Positions 1 through 8,667 of a stretch of 36,695 nucleotides of DNA are shown piece by piece. Below the pieces are notes generated by a model that was given only the letters and a program-made list of their open reading frames with translations, was not told where the DNA came from and did not search any database. Made by a program: the position numbers and the translations under genes. The stretch lies in assembly GCA_029565395.1 (NCBI GenBank), contig JAKQOG010000204.1, forward strand, positions 1-36,695, written 5' to 3'. The number at the start of each line of letters is the position of its first letter. The first letter of the stretch is position 1. This DNA is from Candidatus Hydrogenedentota bacterium (GTDB taxonomy: Bacteria > Hydrogenedentota > Hydrogenedentia > Hydrogenedentales > CAILVY01).

Positions 1-522
1 CAAGGCATCGTGCGCGGTCATAAGGGCGCGCTGAAAGTATACAGCGAGGTAGGAGAAGGCACCACATTTAAGGTTCTATTTCCCGCGGTAAAAACAGAGT
101 CCCGCTTCCCCCAAAAGGATAAACAAGCCTCTTCTGAGGAATGGAAAGCACAAGGCATCATCCTTTTGGTGGATGACGAATCCGTGGTGCGGTCCATCGC
201 GGGGGAAATGCTTGAACGACTCGGATTTCAGGTGATCACGGCTTGTGACGGGCGGGAAGCGTTAGAGATCTACCGTCACCGAAATACGGATATATCCGGT
301 GTGCTGCTGGACCTTACCATGCCCCAAATGGACGGGGAAGAAACACTGCGCGAACTTCGAAAGGTTAATCATAATGTCCGTGTGATTCTTTCCAGCGGAT
401 ACAATAAGCATGAAGTGACTCAACGCTTTGCCGGAAAAGGCCTCGCGGGTTTTATCCAGAAACCCTACCGGCTGACGGAACTCAAATCCGTTCTACAATC
501 CACGCTGCGGGACTTAATTTGA
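1..522 (+). CDS. Hybrid sensor histidine kinase/response regulator, C-terminal part
   Basis: The reading frame is open from base 1, so the gene starts upstream of the window. The first ~30 codons (GIVRGHKGALKVYSEVGEG, then TTFKVLFP) are the end of a histidine-kinase ATPase domain, the G2-box/final-strand region. A linker of about 20 residues follows, then a complete receiver domain from about residue 51. The receiver has the acidic pair D58/D59, the phospho-acceptor D104 in LLDLTMPQMDG, and the conserved lysine K154 in FIQKPY. The protein ends just after the receiver, so it is a hybrid kinase whose receiver probably relays phosphate to another protein or acts as a phosphate sink. The input domain is outside the window and the signal cannot be told. 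It converges on the glycosyltransferase gene 41 bp away. Confidence 0.9.
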   Translation, partial: QGIVRGHKGALKVYSEVGEGTTFKVLFPAVKTESRFPQKDKQASSEEWKAQGIILLVDDESVVRSIAGEMLERLGFQVITACDGREALEIYRHRNTDISGVLLDLTMPQMDGEETLRELRKVNHNVRVILSSGYNKHEVTQRFAGKGLAGFIQKPYRLTELKSVLQSTLRDLI

Positions 523-533
523 TTTGTTCCGCG

Positions 534-555
534 GCACAGGATCTCCAGGCTGTGC
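534..555. other. Stem-loop between convergent genes
   Basis: GCACAG (534-539) and CTGTGC (550-555) are perfect inverted arms around a 10-nt loop. It sits in the short gap between two convergent genes, where a bidirectional terminator would be expected. Neither side has a T-run, so intrinsic termination is doubtful. Confidence 0.3.
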
Positions 556-563
556 TTCGCAAG

Positions 564-1688
564 TTATGTCAAAATCGAAGAATAGATGCCGGCGACCTGT
601 TGCGCCTGAACGGCAAGAGAAAACCGGGTTTGGGCGGTGGAACGGGCCATGCAGCCAAGACGAATGCGTTCGCTTTTCCGCTCACAAAGGCGTTTTATGG
701 ATAAAAACAGTTGTTCCCCCGACCCATCAAAGACCAATCCATCCTGTTCATGAGTCACAATTTCCCGCAGCATTCCGCGATCGGCCACAATCATGGGTTT
801 TCCCATGGCCATGATTTCACGAGCGGCCCGGCAGGTGCCGTCGCTTCCCGGCACCAGGAACACGCCGACATCAAACGCCTTTAACATGCCAACATAGTTT
901 TCACCCTCTATAAATCCGGGGAAAAGGACCCTCCGCTCTAATCCACGTTCACGAACGGGCTGCTTCCCCACTTGTTCTTGTTTGCTGCCGCGTCCCACCA
1001 CAATCAGGTACGCATCAGGCACATACTGCGCCAACTGTTGAAATGCCTCGAAAAGATCTGTGTAATGCCGGTGGGTTTGCATACGGGCCACAATCCCCAC
1101 GACAAAGGCATCGCGCGGGATGCGCATCCAACTTCGCCCATCCGGGACTTCGCGTGCCGGATCAAAACGATGGGTATCCACGGCGCCAGGAACCACATAG
1201 AACCGTTCCGGGGACAGTCCGAACGTTTTACTATCTTGATTCCGGGCGAGGAAAGAGGGTTCTATCACCACGGCGGTTTGTGCAAGCAACGATGCATGCC
1301 GGGCACTCATGGCAAAGCCATTTCCTTCATAACTGGATCGAACAATCGGTATGGGATGCTTCTGCGCGGCGGATATGGCGATGGCATGATCATTGTCGAG
1401 ATGACAGTGAATCAGATCATAGGGATGCGTTGAGAGAAAACGGGACAATGCCCATCGATCCTGCAGATTTCGAAGGGGGTGCCGGTGTTTCCGCAAATGA
1501 AACTGAAGAATGGGCTCAATACCCCGGTCACGCGCCGTTTCGACAACCTTGTTTATGGATTGGCCGGCATCAGGGGCGCATGCGAAATCGGCGTTTATCC
1601 CATGCGCTCGCAATGCCACACATAAGTTCAGCGCGGGCTCCGCCGGTCCGGTCCATTTACAATTGCTGAAAAGATGAAGGATGTTCAT
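564..1688 (-). CDS. Glycosyltransferase family 4 (GT-B fold)
   Basis: This 374-residue protein has the two-domain layout of retaining GT4 enzymes, which move a sugar from a nucleotide-sugar donor to a glycan or lipid acceptor at the cytoplasmic membrane. The N-terminus MNILHLFSN with a following TGPAEPAL stretch resembles the acceptor-domain start of WaaG/PimA-like enzymes. The donor domain begins near residue 190 (VVGIVARM). The family E-x7-E motif is present in altered form as GSDGTCRAAREIMAMGKP (about residues 276-293): the second glutamate is kept and the first position is Asp. It is 55 bp downstream of smc on the same strand. The nearest glycan genes are the EPS operon 15 kb away. Acceptor and donor cannot be told from sequence. 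Confidence 0.85.
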   Translation of the reverse strand: MNILHLFSNCKWTGPAEPALNLCVALRAHGINADFACAPDAGQSINKVVETARDRGIEPILQFHLRKHRHPLRNLQDRWALSRFLSTHPYDLIHCHLDNDHAIAISAAQKHPIPIVRSSYEGNGFAMSARHASLLAQTAVVIEPSFLARNQDSKTFGLSPERFYVVPGAVDTHRFDPAREVPDGRSWMRIPRDAFVVGIVARMQTHRHYTDLFEAFQQLAQYVPDAYLIVVGRGSKQEQVGKQPVRERGLERRVLFPGFIEGENYVGMLKAFDVGVFLVPGSDGTCRAAREIMAMGKPMIVADRGMLREIVTHEQDGLVFDGSGEQLFLSIKRLCERKSERIRLGCMARSTAQTRFSLAVQAQQVAGIYSSILT

Positions 1689-1743
1689 CCTGCCTTATCC
1701 CGACTTCCCATCCTTGACTTTCCATACTTTCTTCAACAAGGTG

Positions 1744-4700
1744 TCAGTTGTCCTTGATGTCTTCAAATCGGGCCGAAACGATTTGCGATACACCGCGTTC
1801 CTGCTGGGTTACGCCGAAAAGCGCATTCGCCCGGGCCATGGTTTGCTTGTTATGGGTGATCATGATGAATTGGCTTTGACGGGTGAATTCCTCCAGCAAA
1901 GAAAGAAAGCGGCCAATATTGGCGTCGTCCAGGGGGGCGTCCACTTCGTCCAGCACACAAAACGGACTGGGCTTTGCGCTGAAAATGCCAAAGAGCAATG
2001 CGATGGCGGTCATGGCCTGTTCCCCGCCGGAAAGCAAAGAGATGGTCTGCGGTTTTTTCCCGGGGGGCCGCGCTTCAATTTCAATGCCGCATTCGAGGGG
2101 ATCGTCTTCATTCAAGAGGTAAATACGTGCTTGTCCGCCATTAAACAACCTTCGGAAGTGACTTTTGAAATTTTCTTCGATCGTCCGGAAAGTGTCCAAA
2201 AACATATCGCGGATTGTACCGTCGATGCGCGCCACCACTGAGAGCAGGGTCTCACGGGCCTTGCGGAGATCTTCCGCCTGGGTAGTCAGAAATTCATTCC
2301 GCTGTTCAAGAGCTTCGTATTCCTCGATGGCCATCAGGTTAACCACGCCCATCCGCTGCAATTGTTTCCGGATGTCTTCAATTCGCTGTTCGCGCTCATT
2401 TTCATCCAAGTCATCTGCCCCCACGTCGCCTTCCGCCAAAGATGCCAGCGCCAATCCATATTCGGTGGCGATGCGTTGCTGGAAGAAGGCAGCCTGGTCT
2501 TCTTTATGGGAGAGTTCGAGTTCCAGGGCATGCACTTCTTTTTGAGCTGCGGCAGTCTTGGCACGCAGGTCCTTGAGCGACTTGCCCAGTGTTTCAGCCT
2601 CTTCCACCAAGGTCTGATGCGCCCCTTGGGCCTCCAATACCTTGATGTGCGCTTCCTCCTTCGTTTCAGAAAGCGCTTTTGCCCGTTCAATCTGGTCGGC
2701 TATTTTGGTATGAATTGCCGTTTCCTGTGTTTTGAACTGCTTGGCCTGTTCCAGGCGCCGCGCGGCTTCCCGCAACGCTTCATCATGTTCGCGTTGAGCC
2801 CGCATCTTATTCCGTTCAGATTCTTCCAGACTTTGCGCCAGGCCGGCAAGTTCAACGCGCAGTTCCGTCTGCATATCCCCACAGGCAGAGAGTTGCTGCC
2901 GTGACTTTGCAGCATTTTCCTGGGCTTCCACAATGTGTTGTTGAAGCGTTTCATCGCCGCTAATAATGGAATCCGCACGCTCCTGGGTAACCTCCTGGCG
3001 AGATTCCAATTCCCTTCGTTGGACCGTCAATCCATCACGTTGTTCGCCCAATTGCTGTATCGACTGGGTGAGATTGTCCAATTCCGTGGTAAACCGGGCG
3101 ACTTCCACCCCTTCCTCCGCAAGCTGGGTGCGGCAGACCGTTTCTGATTCTACAATCGTTTTGATTTCATGAGCGAGTTTTTCCAGCAACTCCGTGGTAG
3201 CGGCGCCCTGTGCCGCGATACCGGCGATACGTTCCGCCATGACGGATACGGATTTTTCAAGATCGTCAATTTCCGCACTGCGCCCCAGCAATCCCCGGCT
3301 CTCGTGCTTCGTGCGCCCGCCGGTAACGGCGCCTGCCGAAGAGACAACTTCTCCTTCCAGCGTGACCAGCCTGGGATAGCGGCGTTCGGAACGCGCGATG
3401 CGGATAGCATCATCGATATTCCGTACAATCACCGTATCAAAAAGCAAGTACTGGATCGCGGGCAGAATTCGAGCTTCGCACTGGACATGATCGATGGCTT
3501 TTCCAATAACGCCGGGCAGTCCCCGCAAGGCATCCCCATTATCATGGGAACCCGCCCGGATGGTATCCAGCGGCAGGAAAGTTACACGGCCGGCCTGGTG
3601 TTGTTTTAAAAACTGGATAGCCGCTTTGGCCGCATCGGCCTGCTCCACCACGACATTGTTAATATTTGCCCCAAGGGCGGCCTCAATGGCCTGTTCGTAG
3701 TTTTTCTCAGTGGAGATCAGGTCGCCCACCGGCCCGATAATGCCCTGCATGTCCTCGACACCCTGTTGTTTGGCGGACATCACGGCACGCACGCCGACGG
3801 CAAAACCTTCATAACTGTCGCGCAACTCGCGCAAGGAGTTTAACCGCGCCTCCTGGCTGCTCCGTTGTTCACGGAGTTCCTGCCATTCCGCGTTCAACGT
3901 CTGCATGGTCTCCATCGCGCGGGTTCGTTTTGCCTCCGCGCTTTGACGTTGCTCCATGGTTTTGGCAAGCGACTTCTCCATATCGCTTTTTCTGCCCTGG
4001 GCGCCCTGAAGCAAGGTGGCCACTTCTTCATGCCGTGCATGCAGGCTTCGCTGACGCGCATAGAGAGCATCAAGCTGACCATCAATGTTCGACATGCCGA
4101 CGCCAATGGTTTCCAGTTCAGTCTGCGTGCGGTTGCGGTGATTTATGGCTTCCATAGCCTGGGCGCGCAACGCCTCCAACGCCATGTCCGCCTTCGCCAC
4201 TTCATCCGACAGTTGAACATAACGCTCCTGATGTTGGGCCAAATTTTCCTGAAGGGTATGTATTTTGTCCCGGAGTGTGGAAACCTGGACGCCGGTTTCA
4301 TCCTGGGTTTGAAGAATGACCGCGGCACGCTCTTTAAATTCATCATGTTCTCGTAGCGCCTGATCGTGCTGCTGAACGAGAAATTCGATTTCCTGGCGAA
4401 GCAGTGCGGTGCGGCTTTCGATTTTCTCCATCTCGGAGTCTATTTGATATTCGCCGTCACGGCGGGCCGTCAGGGTGCGCTCCAATTCAATCCTCTTAAG
4501 ATTAAGCTCTTCTTCCCGGGCTTCCTCCTGGGTGGTTTTGGCATTGGACTTTTCGAACGCGGCTTGGGCGGCGTTGAATCGGGATTTCAGGTCCGTTATC
4601 TGCCCGGAAAGTTCGTTAAAACGCAGCCAGGCATTCCGGATTTCCAATTCACGCAAGGAAGCGGTCAGTTCGCGGTGCCGAATGGCGGCATTCACTTGCC

Positions 4701-5319
4701 GTTTAAGTGAACGCATCTGCCGTTGTACTTCAGCAATAATATCCCCCAGACGAAGCAGATTCTGGTCAGCGCTTTCCAGTTTGCGCATGGCGACGCGTTT
4801 GCGGGTTTTATATTTGATGATGCCTGCCGCTTCCTCGAAAAGGAATCGGCGGTCTTCCGGCTTGGAACTTAATACAAGGTCGATTTTACCCTGGCCAATC
4901 AGCGAGTAGGCGTTGGTGCCGATGCCGGTATCCATAAATAGTTCCTGGATATCCCGCAACCGGCAGGGGGTCTTGTTCAACAGGTATTCGCTTTCTCCGG
5001 AACGATACACGCGGCGCGTAATCTGCACTTCGGCGAAATCCACGGGCAAGGAGGAATCGGCATTGTCAAACACCAACGTGACTTCCGCCATGCCTGTCGG
5101 GGGCCGGTGCTCACTGCCGTTGAAGATAACATCCTGCATGTGGGCGCCCCGGAGGGCTTTGGCGCTTTGTTCACCCAGCGCCCAGCGCAATGCATCTAGA
5201 ATATTGCTTTTTCCGCACCCGTTGGGGCCGACTATCGCCGTAATGCCGAGGTCGAACAGAACTTGTGTCCGATCCGCAAAGGATTTAAATCCTGTTAACT
5301 CTACTTGTTTAAAATACAT
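1744..5319 (-). CDS. smc: Chromosome segregation protein SMC
   Basis: This is a full-length 1191-residue SMC ATPase, which forms a dimeric ring with ScpA/ScpB and organises the nucleoid. The Walker A motif GPNGCGKSN is at residues 31-39. Two long Glu/Gln/Arg-rich coiled coils follow, separated by a hinge domain around residues 500-680. The C-terminal head carries the ABC signature LSGGEQ near residue 1096 and Walker B with the catalytic glutamate in CVLDEVDAPLDD near residue 1122. All catalytic motifs are intact. The start is 3 bp downstream of the ymdB stop, and no strong ribosome-binding site is visible, so translation may be coupled to ymdB. Confidence 0.97.
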   Translation of the reverse strand: MYFKQVELTGFKSFADRTQVLFDLGITAIVGPNGCGKSNILDALRWALGEQSAKALRGAHMQDVIFNGSEHRPPTGMAEVTLVFDNADSSLPVDFAEVQITRRVYRSGESEYLLNKTPCRLRDIQELFMDTGIGTNAYSLIGQGKIDLVLSSKPEDRRFLFEEAAGIIKYKTRKRVAMRKLESADQNLLRLGDIIAEVQRQMRSLKRQVNAAIRHRELTASLRELEIRNAWLRFNELSGQITDLKSRFNAAQAAFEKSNAKTTQEEAREEELNLKRIELERTLTARRDGEYQIDSEMEKIESRTALLRQEIEFLVQQHDQALREHDEFKERAAVILQTQDETGVQVSTLRDKIHTLQENLAQHQERYVQLSDEVAKADMALEALRAQAMEAINHRNRTQTELETIGVGMSNIDGQLDALYARQRSLHARHEEVATLLQGAQGRKSDMEKSLAKTMEQRQSAEAKRTRAMETMQTLNAEWQELREQRSSQEARLNSLRELRDSYEGFAVGVRAVMSAKQQGVEDMQGIIGPVGDLISTEKNYEQAIEAALGANINNVVVEQADAAKAAIQFLKQHQAGRVTFLPLDTIRAGSHDNGDALRGLPGVIGKAIDHVQCEARILPAIQYLLFDTVIVRNIDDAIRIARSERRYPRLVTLEGEVVSSAGAVTGGRTKHESRGLLGRSAEIDDLEKSVSVMAERIAGIAAQGAATTELLEKLAHEIKTIVESETVCRTQLAEEGVEVARFTTELDNLTQSIQQLGEQRDGLTVQRRELESRQEVTQERADSIISGDETLQQHIVEAQENAAKSRQQLSACGDMQTELRVELAGLAQSLEESERNKMRAQREHDEALREAARRLEQAKQFKTQETAIHTKIADQIERAKALSETKEEAHIKVLEAQGAHQTLVEEAETLGKSLKDLRAKTAAAQKEVHALELELSHKEDQAAFFQQRIATEYGLALASLAEGDVGADDLDENEREQRIEDIRKQLQRMGVVNLMAIEEYEALEQRNEFLTTQAEDLRKARETLLSVVARIDGTIRDMFLDTFRTIEENFKSHFRRLFNGGQARIYLLNEDDPLECGIEIEARPPGKKPQTISLLSGGEQAMTAIALLFGIFSAKPSPFCVLDEVDAPLDDANIGRFLSLLEEFTRQSQFIMITHNKQTMARANALFGVTQQERGVSQIVSARFEDIKDN

Positions 5320-5322
5320 GGT

Positions 5323-6111
5323 TTATCTGAAAGTTTCCCGTATAAAAATGCGTTCAATCGTAAGCGCCCGGCCTGTCTGCTCATCCACATCAATCAAAAC
5401 GGCATTAAACATGGCCGGACCTTTAGCCACTTCAAATTTCTGCGGCATAGCCGTTACAAACCGTTCGATGATCCGGTCCCGGTCCATGCCAATCACGGAA
5501 TACACGGGACCGCACATGCCCACGTCCGTAATAAATGCGGTGCCTTTCGGCAACACCCATTCATCCGCCGTCTGGACATGCGTATGCGTACCCACTACGG
5601 CAGTGCATCGGCCATCCAAATGCCAAGCCATCGCCACTTTCTCCGAGGTGGCCTCTGCATGCATATCTACAATCACTACCGGTGTTTGCTCGCGAAGCCG
5701 GGCAACCTCCTGGTCCGCAGTCGCAAAGGGGCATTCCAGCGGCTCCATAAAAACACGTCCCAGCAGGTTAGTCACACCCACCACCCGTCCGTCACCTAGC
5801 CGAATCAATGCCGAGCCTTGTCCCGGAACTCTTTGTGGGTAGTTGGCTGGCCGAACTACATCCGGCATGCCGCCTATGGCGGAAACCAGTTCTTCTTTCC
5901 GCCAAACATGATTGCCCATCGTGAAAGCGTGGATGCCTGTCTTGCGCAGTTCCCGCAACACATCAGGCGTAGCGCCCATGCCTCCGGCGGCATTTTCAGC
6001 ATTTGCCAGCACAAAGTCAATCCGGCGTTGGGTACAGAATTCGGGCACCAGACGTGCCACACACTGCCGTCCGGGGCGTCCCACTATATCTCCTACGAAC
6101 AATATCTTCAT
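5323..6111 (-). CDS. ymdB: YmdB-family metallophosphoesterase (TIGR00282 type)
   Basis: The 262-residue protein has the calcineurin-like metallophosphoesterase pattern. MKILFVGDIVGRPGR carries the first metal-binding Asp, NAENAAGG is the Asn-centred block, TMGNHVW supplies Asn/His, and VDMHAEATSE and VGTHTHVQTAD supply later histidines. The family includes B. subtilis YmdB, a phosphodiesterase that acts on cyclic nucleotides and affects biofilm and motility decisions. The gene sits between rny and smc on the same strand. The rny-ymdB pairing is conserved in many bacteria, which supports the call. The in vivo substrate in this organism is unknown. Confidence 0.93.
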   Translation of the reverse strand: MKILFVGDIVGRPGRQCVARLVPEFCTQRRIDFVLANAENAAGGMGATPDVLRELRKTGIHAFTMGNHVWRKEELVSAIGGMPDVVRPANYPQRVPGQGSALIRLGDGRVVGVTNLLGRVFMEPLECPFATADQEVARLREQTPVVIVDMHAEATSEKVAMAWHLDGRCTAVVGTHTHVQTADEWVLPKGTAFITDVGMCGPVYSVIGMDRDRIIERFVTAMPQKFEVAKGPAMFNAVLIDVDEQTGRALTIERIFIRETFR

Positions 6112-6138
6112 CTTTTCTGGGCCATTCTAACAGAGACA

Positions 6139-6160
6139 CGCCCGGCTTGCCTCCCGGGCG
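6139..6160. repeat. GC-rich stem-loop between rny and ymdB
   Basis: CGCCCGG (6139-6145) and CCGGGCG (6154-6160) form a perfect 7-bp stem with an 8-nt loop in the 109-bp gap between rny and ymdB. No T-run follows on the minus strand. It is more likely an mRNA processing or stabilising hairpin, or a partial attenuator, than a full terminator. Confidence 0.4.
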
Positions 6161-6220
6161 CACCTCCAACCGCATACCGTTCCCCACCCCCAAGGCATTT
6201 TGATTGCACTGGATGAGGCG

Positions 6221-7789
6221 TTACTTGGCAATCTCCACGGCTCGTGTTTCACGCACAACCGTTACACGGATCTGACCGGGATAGGTCATTTCCGTTTCCA
6301 CACGCCGCGCAATATCACGGGCCAACATGGAGGATTCCGCATCACTGATTTTTTCCGGTTGCACAACCACCCGCACTTCCCGGCCTGCTTGAATGGCAAA
6401 TGATTTCTCCACTCCGGGGAATTGATCCGCGATCTGTTCGAGTTGTTCCAGCCGCTTGATGTACGTTTGCAGGGTTTCACTGCGCGCCCCGGGGCGTGCC
6501 GCGGAAAGGGCATCGGCGGCCTGAACCAACACGGCAATAATGGAATTCATGGGCATTTCCCCGTGATGTCCGCCCACTGCATTGGCGATGAGATCATTTT
6601 CTCCATAACGCTTGGCCAAATCATGGCCAAGCACGGCATGCGACCCCTCCACTTCATGGGTCAGTGCTTTGCCGATATCGTGAATAAGTCCGGCACGCCG
6701 GGCATCTTTAATACTAACACCCAATTCCGCCGCCATGACACCACACAGGTGGCTTACTTCAAGAGAGTGCTGCAGCACATTCTGGCCGTAAGAGGTGCGA
6801 TAACTTAACCTGCCTAGAAGCTTGACGATTTCCGGATGGAGACCGTGGACATCGGCATCCAGGCACGCTTGTTCACCGCGCTCCTTGATGCTTTGCGCCA
6901 GTTCTTCCTCCACTTTTTCCACCATTTCCTCAATACGGGCGGGATGGATGCGCCCATCCTGAATCAACCGCTCCAACGATAACCGGGCAATTTGTCTGCG
7001 AATAGGATCAAACCCGGAGAGAATCACTGCTTCCGGAGTATCATCGATAATTACGTTGATGCCCGTAGCATTCTCCAAAGCCCGGATATTGCGTCCTTCA
7101 CGGCCAATAATGCGGCCCTTCATGTCTTCATTCGGCAAATCCACCACGGAAACCGTGGATTCCGCCACATGATCCGAGGCACAACGTTGAATTGCCTCCG
7201 TAATAATCCACTTTGCCTTTTTCTCCGCCTGTTCCCGCAATTCATCTTCCGTGCGTTTGAGCTGCAAAGCGCTCTCGCGCTTCACTTCATTTTCAAGCTG
7301 CAAGAAAAGTTCCTTCTTGGCTTGTTCTGCGGTTAAGCCGGCTATGGCCTCCAATTTCCGGGTTTGTTCCGATAAAATTGCGGTTATGCGTTCCCGCTCC
7401 TTGTCCAGCCCTTTTTCCCGTTTAACCAGCTCACGCTCCTGGCTGGTCAAAGCCGCCGCCGTCTTATCAAGCGACTCGGCCCGTTTGTCAAGGGATTCCT
7501 CCTTTACGAGAATGCGTTTTTCCAGTCCTGCTATCTCTTTTCGCAGTTCTCTCCCCTCTTGTTCTAATTTTGCACGCAAATCGATTTCGAGTTCTTTAAC
7601 GTGGGTTTTGGCGTCTTTCGCCATTGTCGCGGCATCACGTTCCGCATCCGATAAGGTTTGAGCTGCTTCCCGCTTTGCCCGTCCAAGAAGATTATTGCTG
7701 CGCACCCGGATAGCCACGTAGGCCACCACAGCGCCCGCGACAACAAAGCTCATACTCATCCCCACAAGAACTAGTGGGTGTAAAAACAT
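6221..7789 (-). CDS. rny: Ribonuclease Y
   Basis: This 522-residue protein is a membrane-anchored endoribonuclease that starts mRNA decay. It has an N-terminal membrane helix (residues ~5-28), a long charged coiled coil (~35-205), a KH RNA-binding domain with [10 protein letters not shown] near residue 226, and an HD domain with the catalytic HDIGKA near residue 370. Length and domain order match B. subtilis RNase Y. The ATG at 7789 has an ideal Shine-Dalgarno AGGAGG (7797-7802 on the minus strand) 7 nt upstream. The 240-nt leader contains a CCUCCU that can pair with this site, so translation may be structurally regulated. Neighbour ymdB follows on the same strand. Confidence 0.97.
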   Translation of the reverse strand: MFLHPLVLVGMSMSFVVAGAVVAYVAIRVRSNNLLGRAKREAAQTLSDAERDAATMAKDAKTHVKELEIDLRAKLEQEGRELRKEIAGLEKRILVKEESLDKRAESLDKTAAALTSQERELVKREKGLDKERERITAILSEQTRKLEAIAGLTAEQAKKELFLQLENEVKRESALQLKRTEDELREQAEKKAKWIITEAIQRCASDHVAESTVSVVDLPNEDMKGRIIGREGRNIRALENATGINVIIDDTPEAVILSGFDPIRRQIARLSLERLIQDGRIHPARIEEMVEKVEEELAQSIKERGEQACLDADVHGLHPEIVKLLGRLSYRTSYGQNVLQHSLEVSHLCGVMAAELGVSIKDARRAGLIHDIGKALTHEVEGSHAVLGHDLAKRYGENDLIANAVGGHHGEMPMNSIIAVLVQAADALSAARPGARSETLQTYIKRLEQLEQIADQFPGVEKSFAIQAGREVRVVVQPEKISDAESSMLARDIARRVETEMTYPGQIRVTVVRETRAVEIAK

Positions 7790-8029
7790 CTAACTACCTC
7801 CTAATAGCCATTTTGTACGGAATCATCCGGCAGGAGGCATGCGAAAGGCAGGGTGCAATCAGAATTATTGTGTTCTAACTTCTTTATTAGCGGCTATTTC
7901 CGATGGGACTCTTTTTAACCATCTGAATACCAACGTTATGTACATCGCCTGTGGTAGGCGTCTTTTCGGTTCCTGATTCATATCCTGTTCACTTCGAAAA
8001 CCTACTGACCGGTATACTGTTCAACTTCG
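7790..8029 (-). promoter_or_regulatory. Structured 5' leader of rny, candidate regulatory RNA
   Basis: Reading the minus strand from the predicted start near 8029, several pairings are visible. The 5' segment CCGGUCAGUAGG (8012-8001) can pair with CCUCCUGCCGG (7837-7827). CAGG (7987-7984) and AAUCAG (7978-7973) can pair with CCUG (7852-7849) and CUGAUU (7862-7857), which continue the same rod. A local hairpin CGCCU/AGGCG lies in the middle. In competition, CCUCCU (7837-7832) is a perfect complement of the rny Shine-Dalgarno AGGAGG (7802-7797), with GCC/GGC and CGGA/UCCG pairing nested inside. These two folds exclude one another, as in a translational switch. A 6S-like or other stable RNA ending before rny is an alternative. 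No known family was recognised. Confidence 0.5.
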
Positions 8030-8035
8030 GCGCTT

Positions 8036-8064
8036 ATTATAAAGCGCGGGCGGACCGGTGTCAA
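8036..8064 (-). promoter_or_regulatory. Consensus sigma-70 promoter for rny
   Basis: On the minus strand TTGACA (8064-8059) and TATAAT (8041-8036) are separated by exactly 17 bp. Both hexamers are perfect consensus, so expression should be strong. The predicted start is near 8029. This gives a long 5' leader before rny and suggests post-transcriptional control. Confidence 0.85.
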
Positions 8065-8080
8065 TCTGGAATTTATCCCA

Positions 8081-8206
8081 GGCAATTGCGCAATCACCCT
8101 TTTTCTTCGCCGGGCAAATGAAAAGACAATGTTTGGGCTGAAAAATGCTGGCAGTTTGCTCTTTGTCGGTTATGTATGCAAGAAAAAGGGCTATTTCGCA
8201 ATTGCC
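8081..8206. repeat. 27-bp imperfect inverted repeat flanking about 72 bp
   Basis: The arm at 8081-8107 begins GGCAATTGCG and ends in CCCTTTTCTT. Its reverse complement recurs at 8180-8206, ending CGCAATTGCC. The outer 10 bp are perfect, the middle carries a few mismatches, and the T/A run differs by one base. The repeat lies just upstream of the rny promoter and contains no convincing gene. No flanking target duplication is visible. Confidence 0.55.
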
Positions 8207-8381
8207 TCTTTCCAGACTCCTTGTTATATCTGTTTTTCCCAAATACATTAAAATTTTAAATATGCTAAATGTATTAATTCCGACAGGAGGGATAGCCATA
8301 GTTCAAATTCACAAATTCCAAATAGACATTTGAGCATTCGCCTGTCGATAGTTTAAACATGCCGAAAGAGCATGGCTTGCC
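8207..8381. other. AT-rich non-coding spacer
   Basis: No gene is supported here. Short open frames occur on both strands but lack coding character. An AGGAGGG string (8286-8292) resembles a ribosome-binding site, but no credible reading frame follows it. Confidence 0.4.
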
Positions 8382-8423
8382 ACCGGGGACAAGAGTTATA
8401 ATACCGGGGACATGAGCTATAAT
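8382..8423 (+). repeat. 21-bp tandem direct repeat (two units)
   Basis: Units 8382-8402 and 8403-8423 share ACCGGGGACA, GAG and TATAAT and differ at only two positions. They abut exactly. Tandem motifs of this kind starting CCGGGGACA look like remnant transposon-end or protein-binding sites. No transposase is present nearby. Confidence 0.6.
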
Positions 8424-8475
8424 AACGTTCTTATGAAACACACTTTTGCCTAGGCGGTAGTATTGGAAAAAGTCC

Positions 8476-8503
8476 TTGACTTACTCTAAGATTATGGCAT
8501 ACT
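8476..8503 (+). promoter_or_regulatory. Probable promoter of the secreted-protein gene at 8668
   Basis: TTGACT (8476-8481) and CATACT (8498-8503) are separated by 16 bp. The predicted start near 8510 gives a leader of about 155 nt before the ATG at 8668, which is preceded by a GAGGAG ribosome-binding site. Confidence 0.5.
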
Positions 8504-8667
8504 ATTGGTAACGCCAAGGAATTATCTATTGGGTTGTTGCGATGCAACAGGACAAAGATGTGTTGTGAGGCCAAGCAGTGTTGCCGTGCGTCAATAATGC
8601 TGAAACGGCCGGTTGGTATGGTTTATTACAATTGGATGTAGAACTTCAATAAAGAGGAGTAAGGGTT

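Noticed and set aside
1681..5842. Many open frames on the plus strand opposite smc and ymdB
   Set aside because: They are antisense shadows of strongly conserved genes with intact motifs.
7830..8029. 6S RNA gene upstream of rny
   Set aside because: A rod-like fold and size near 200 nt are suggestive, but the centre is branched and no clear large bubble was found. It is kept only as an alternative for the rny leader.
8021..8299. 92-codon open frame on the minus strand upstream of rny
   Set aside because: It overlaps the consensus rny promoter and the inverted repeat, and the product shows no domain or sensible codon pattern.
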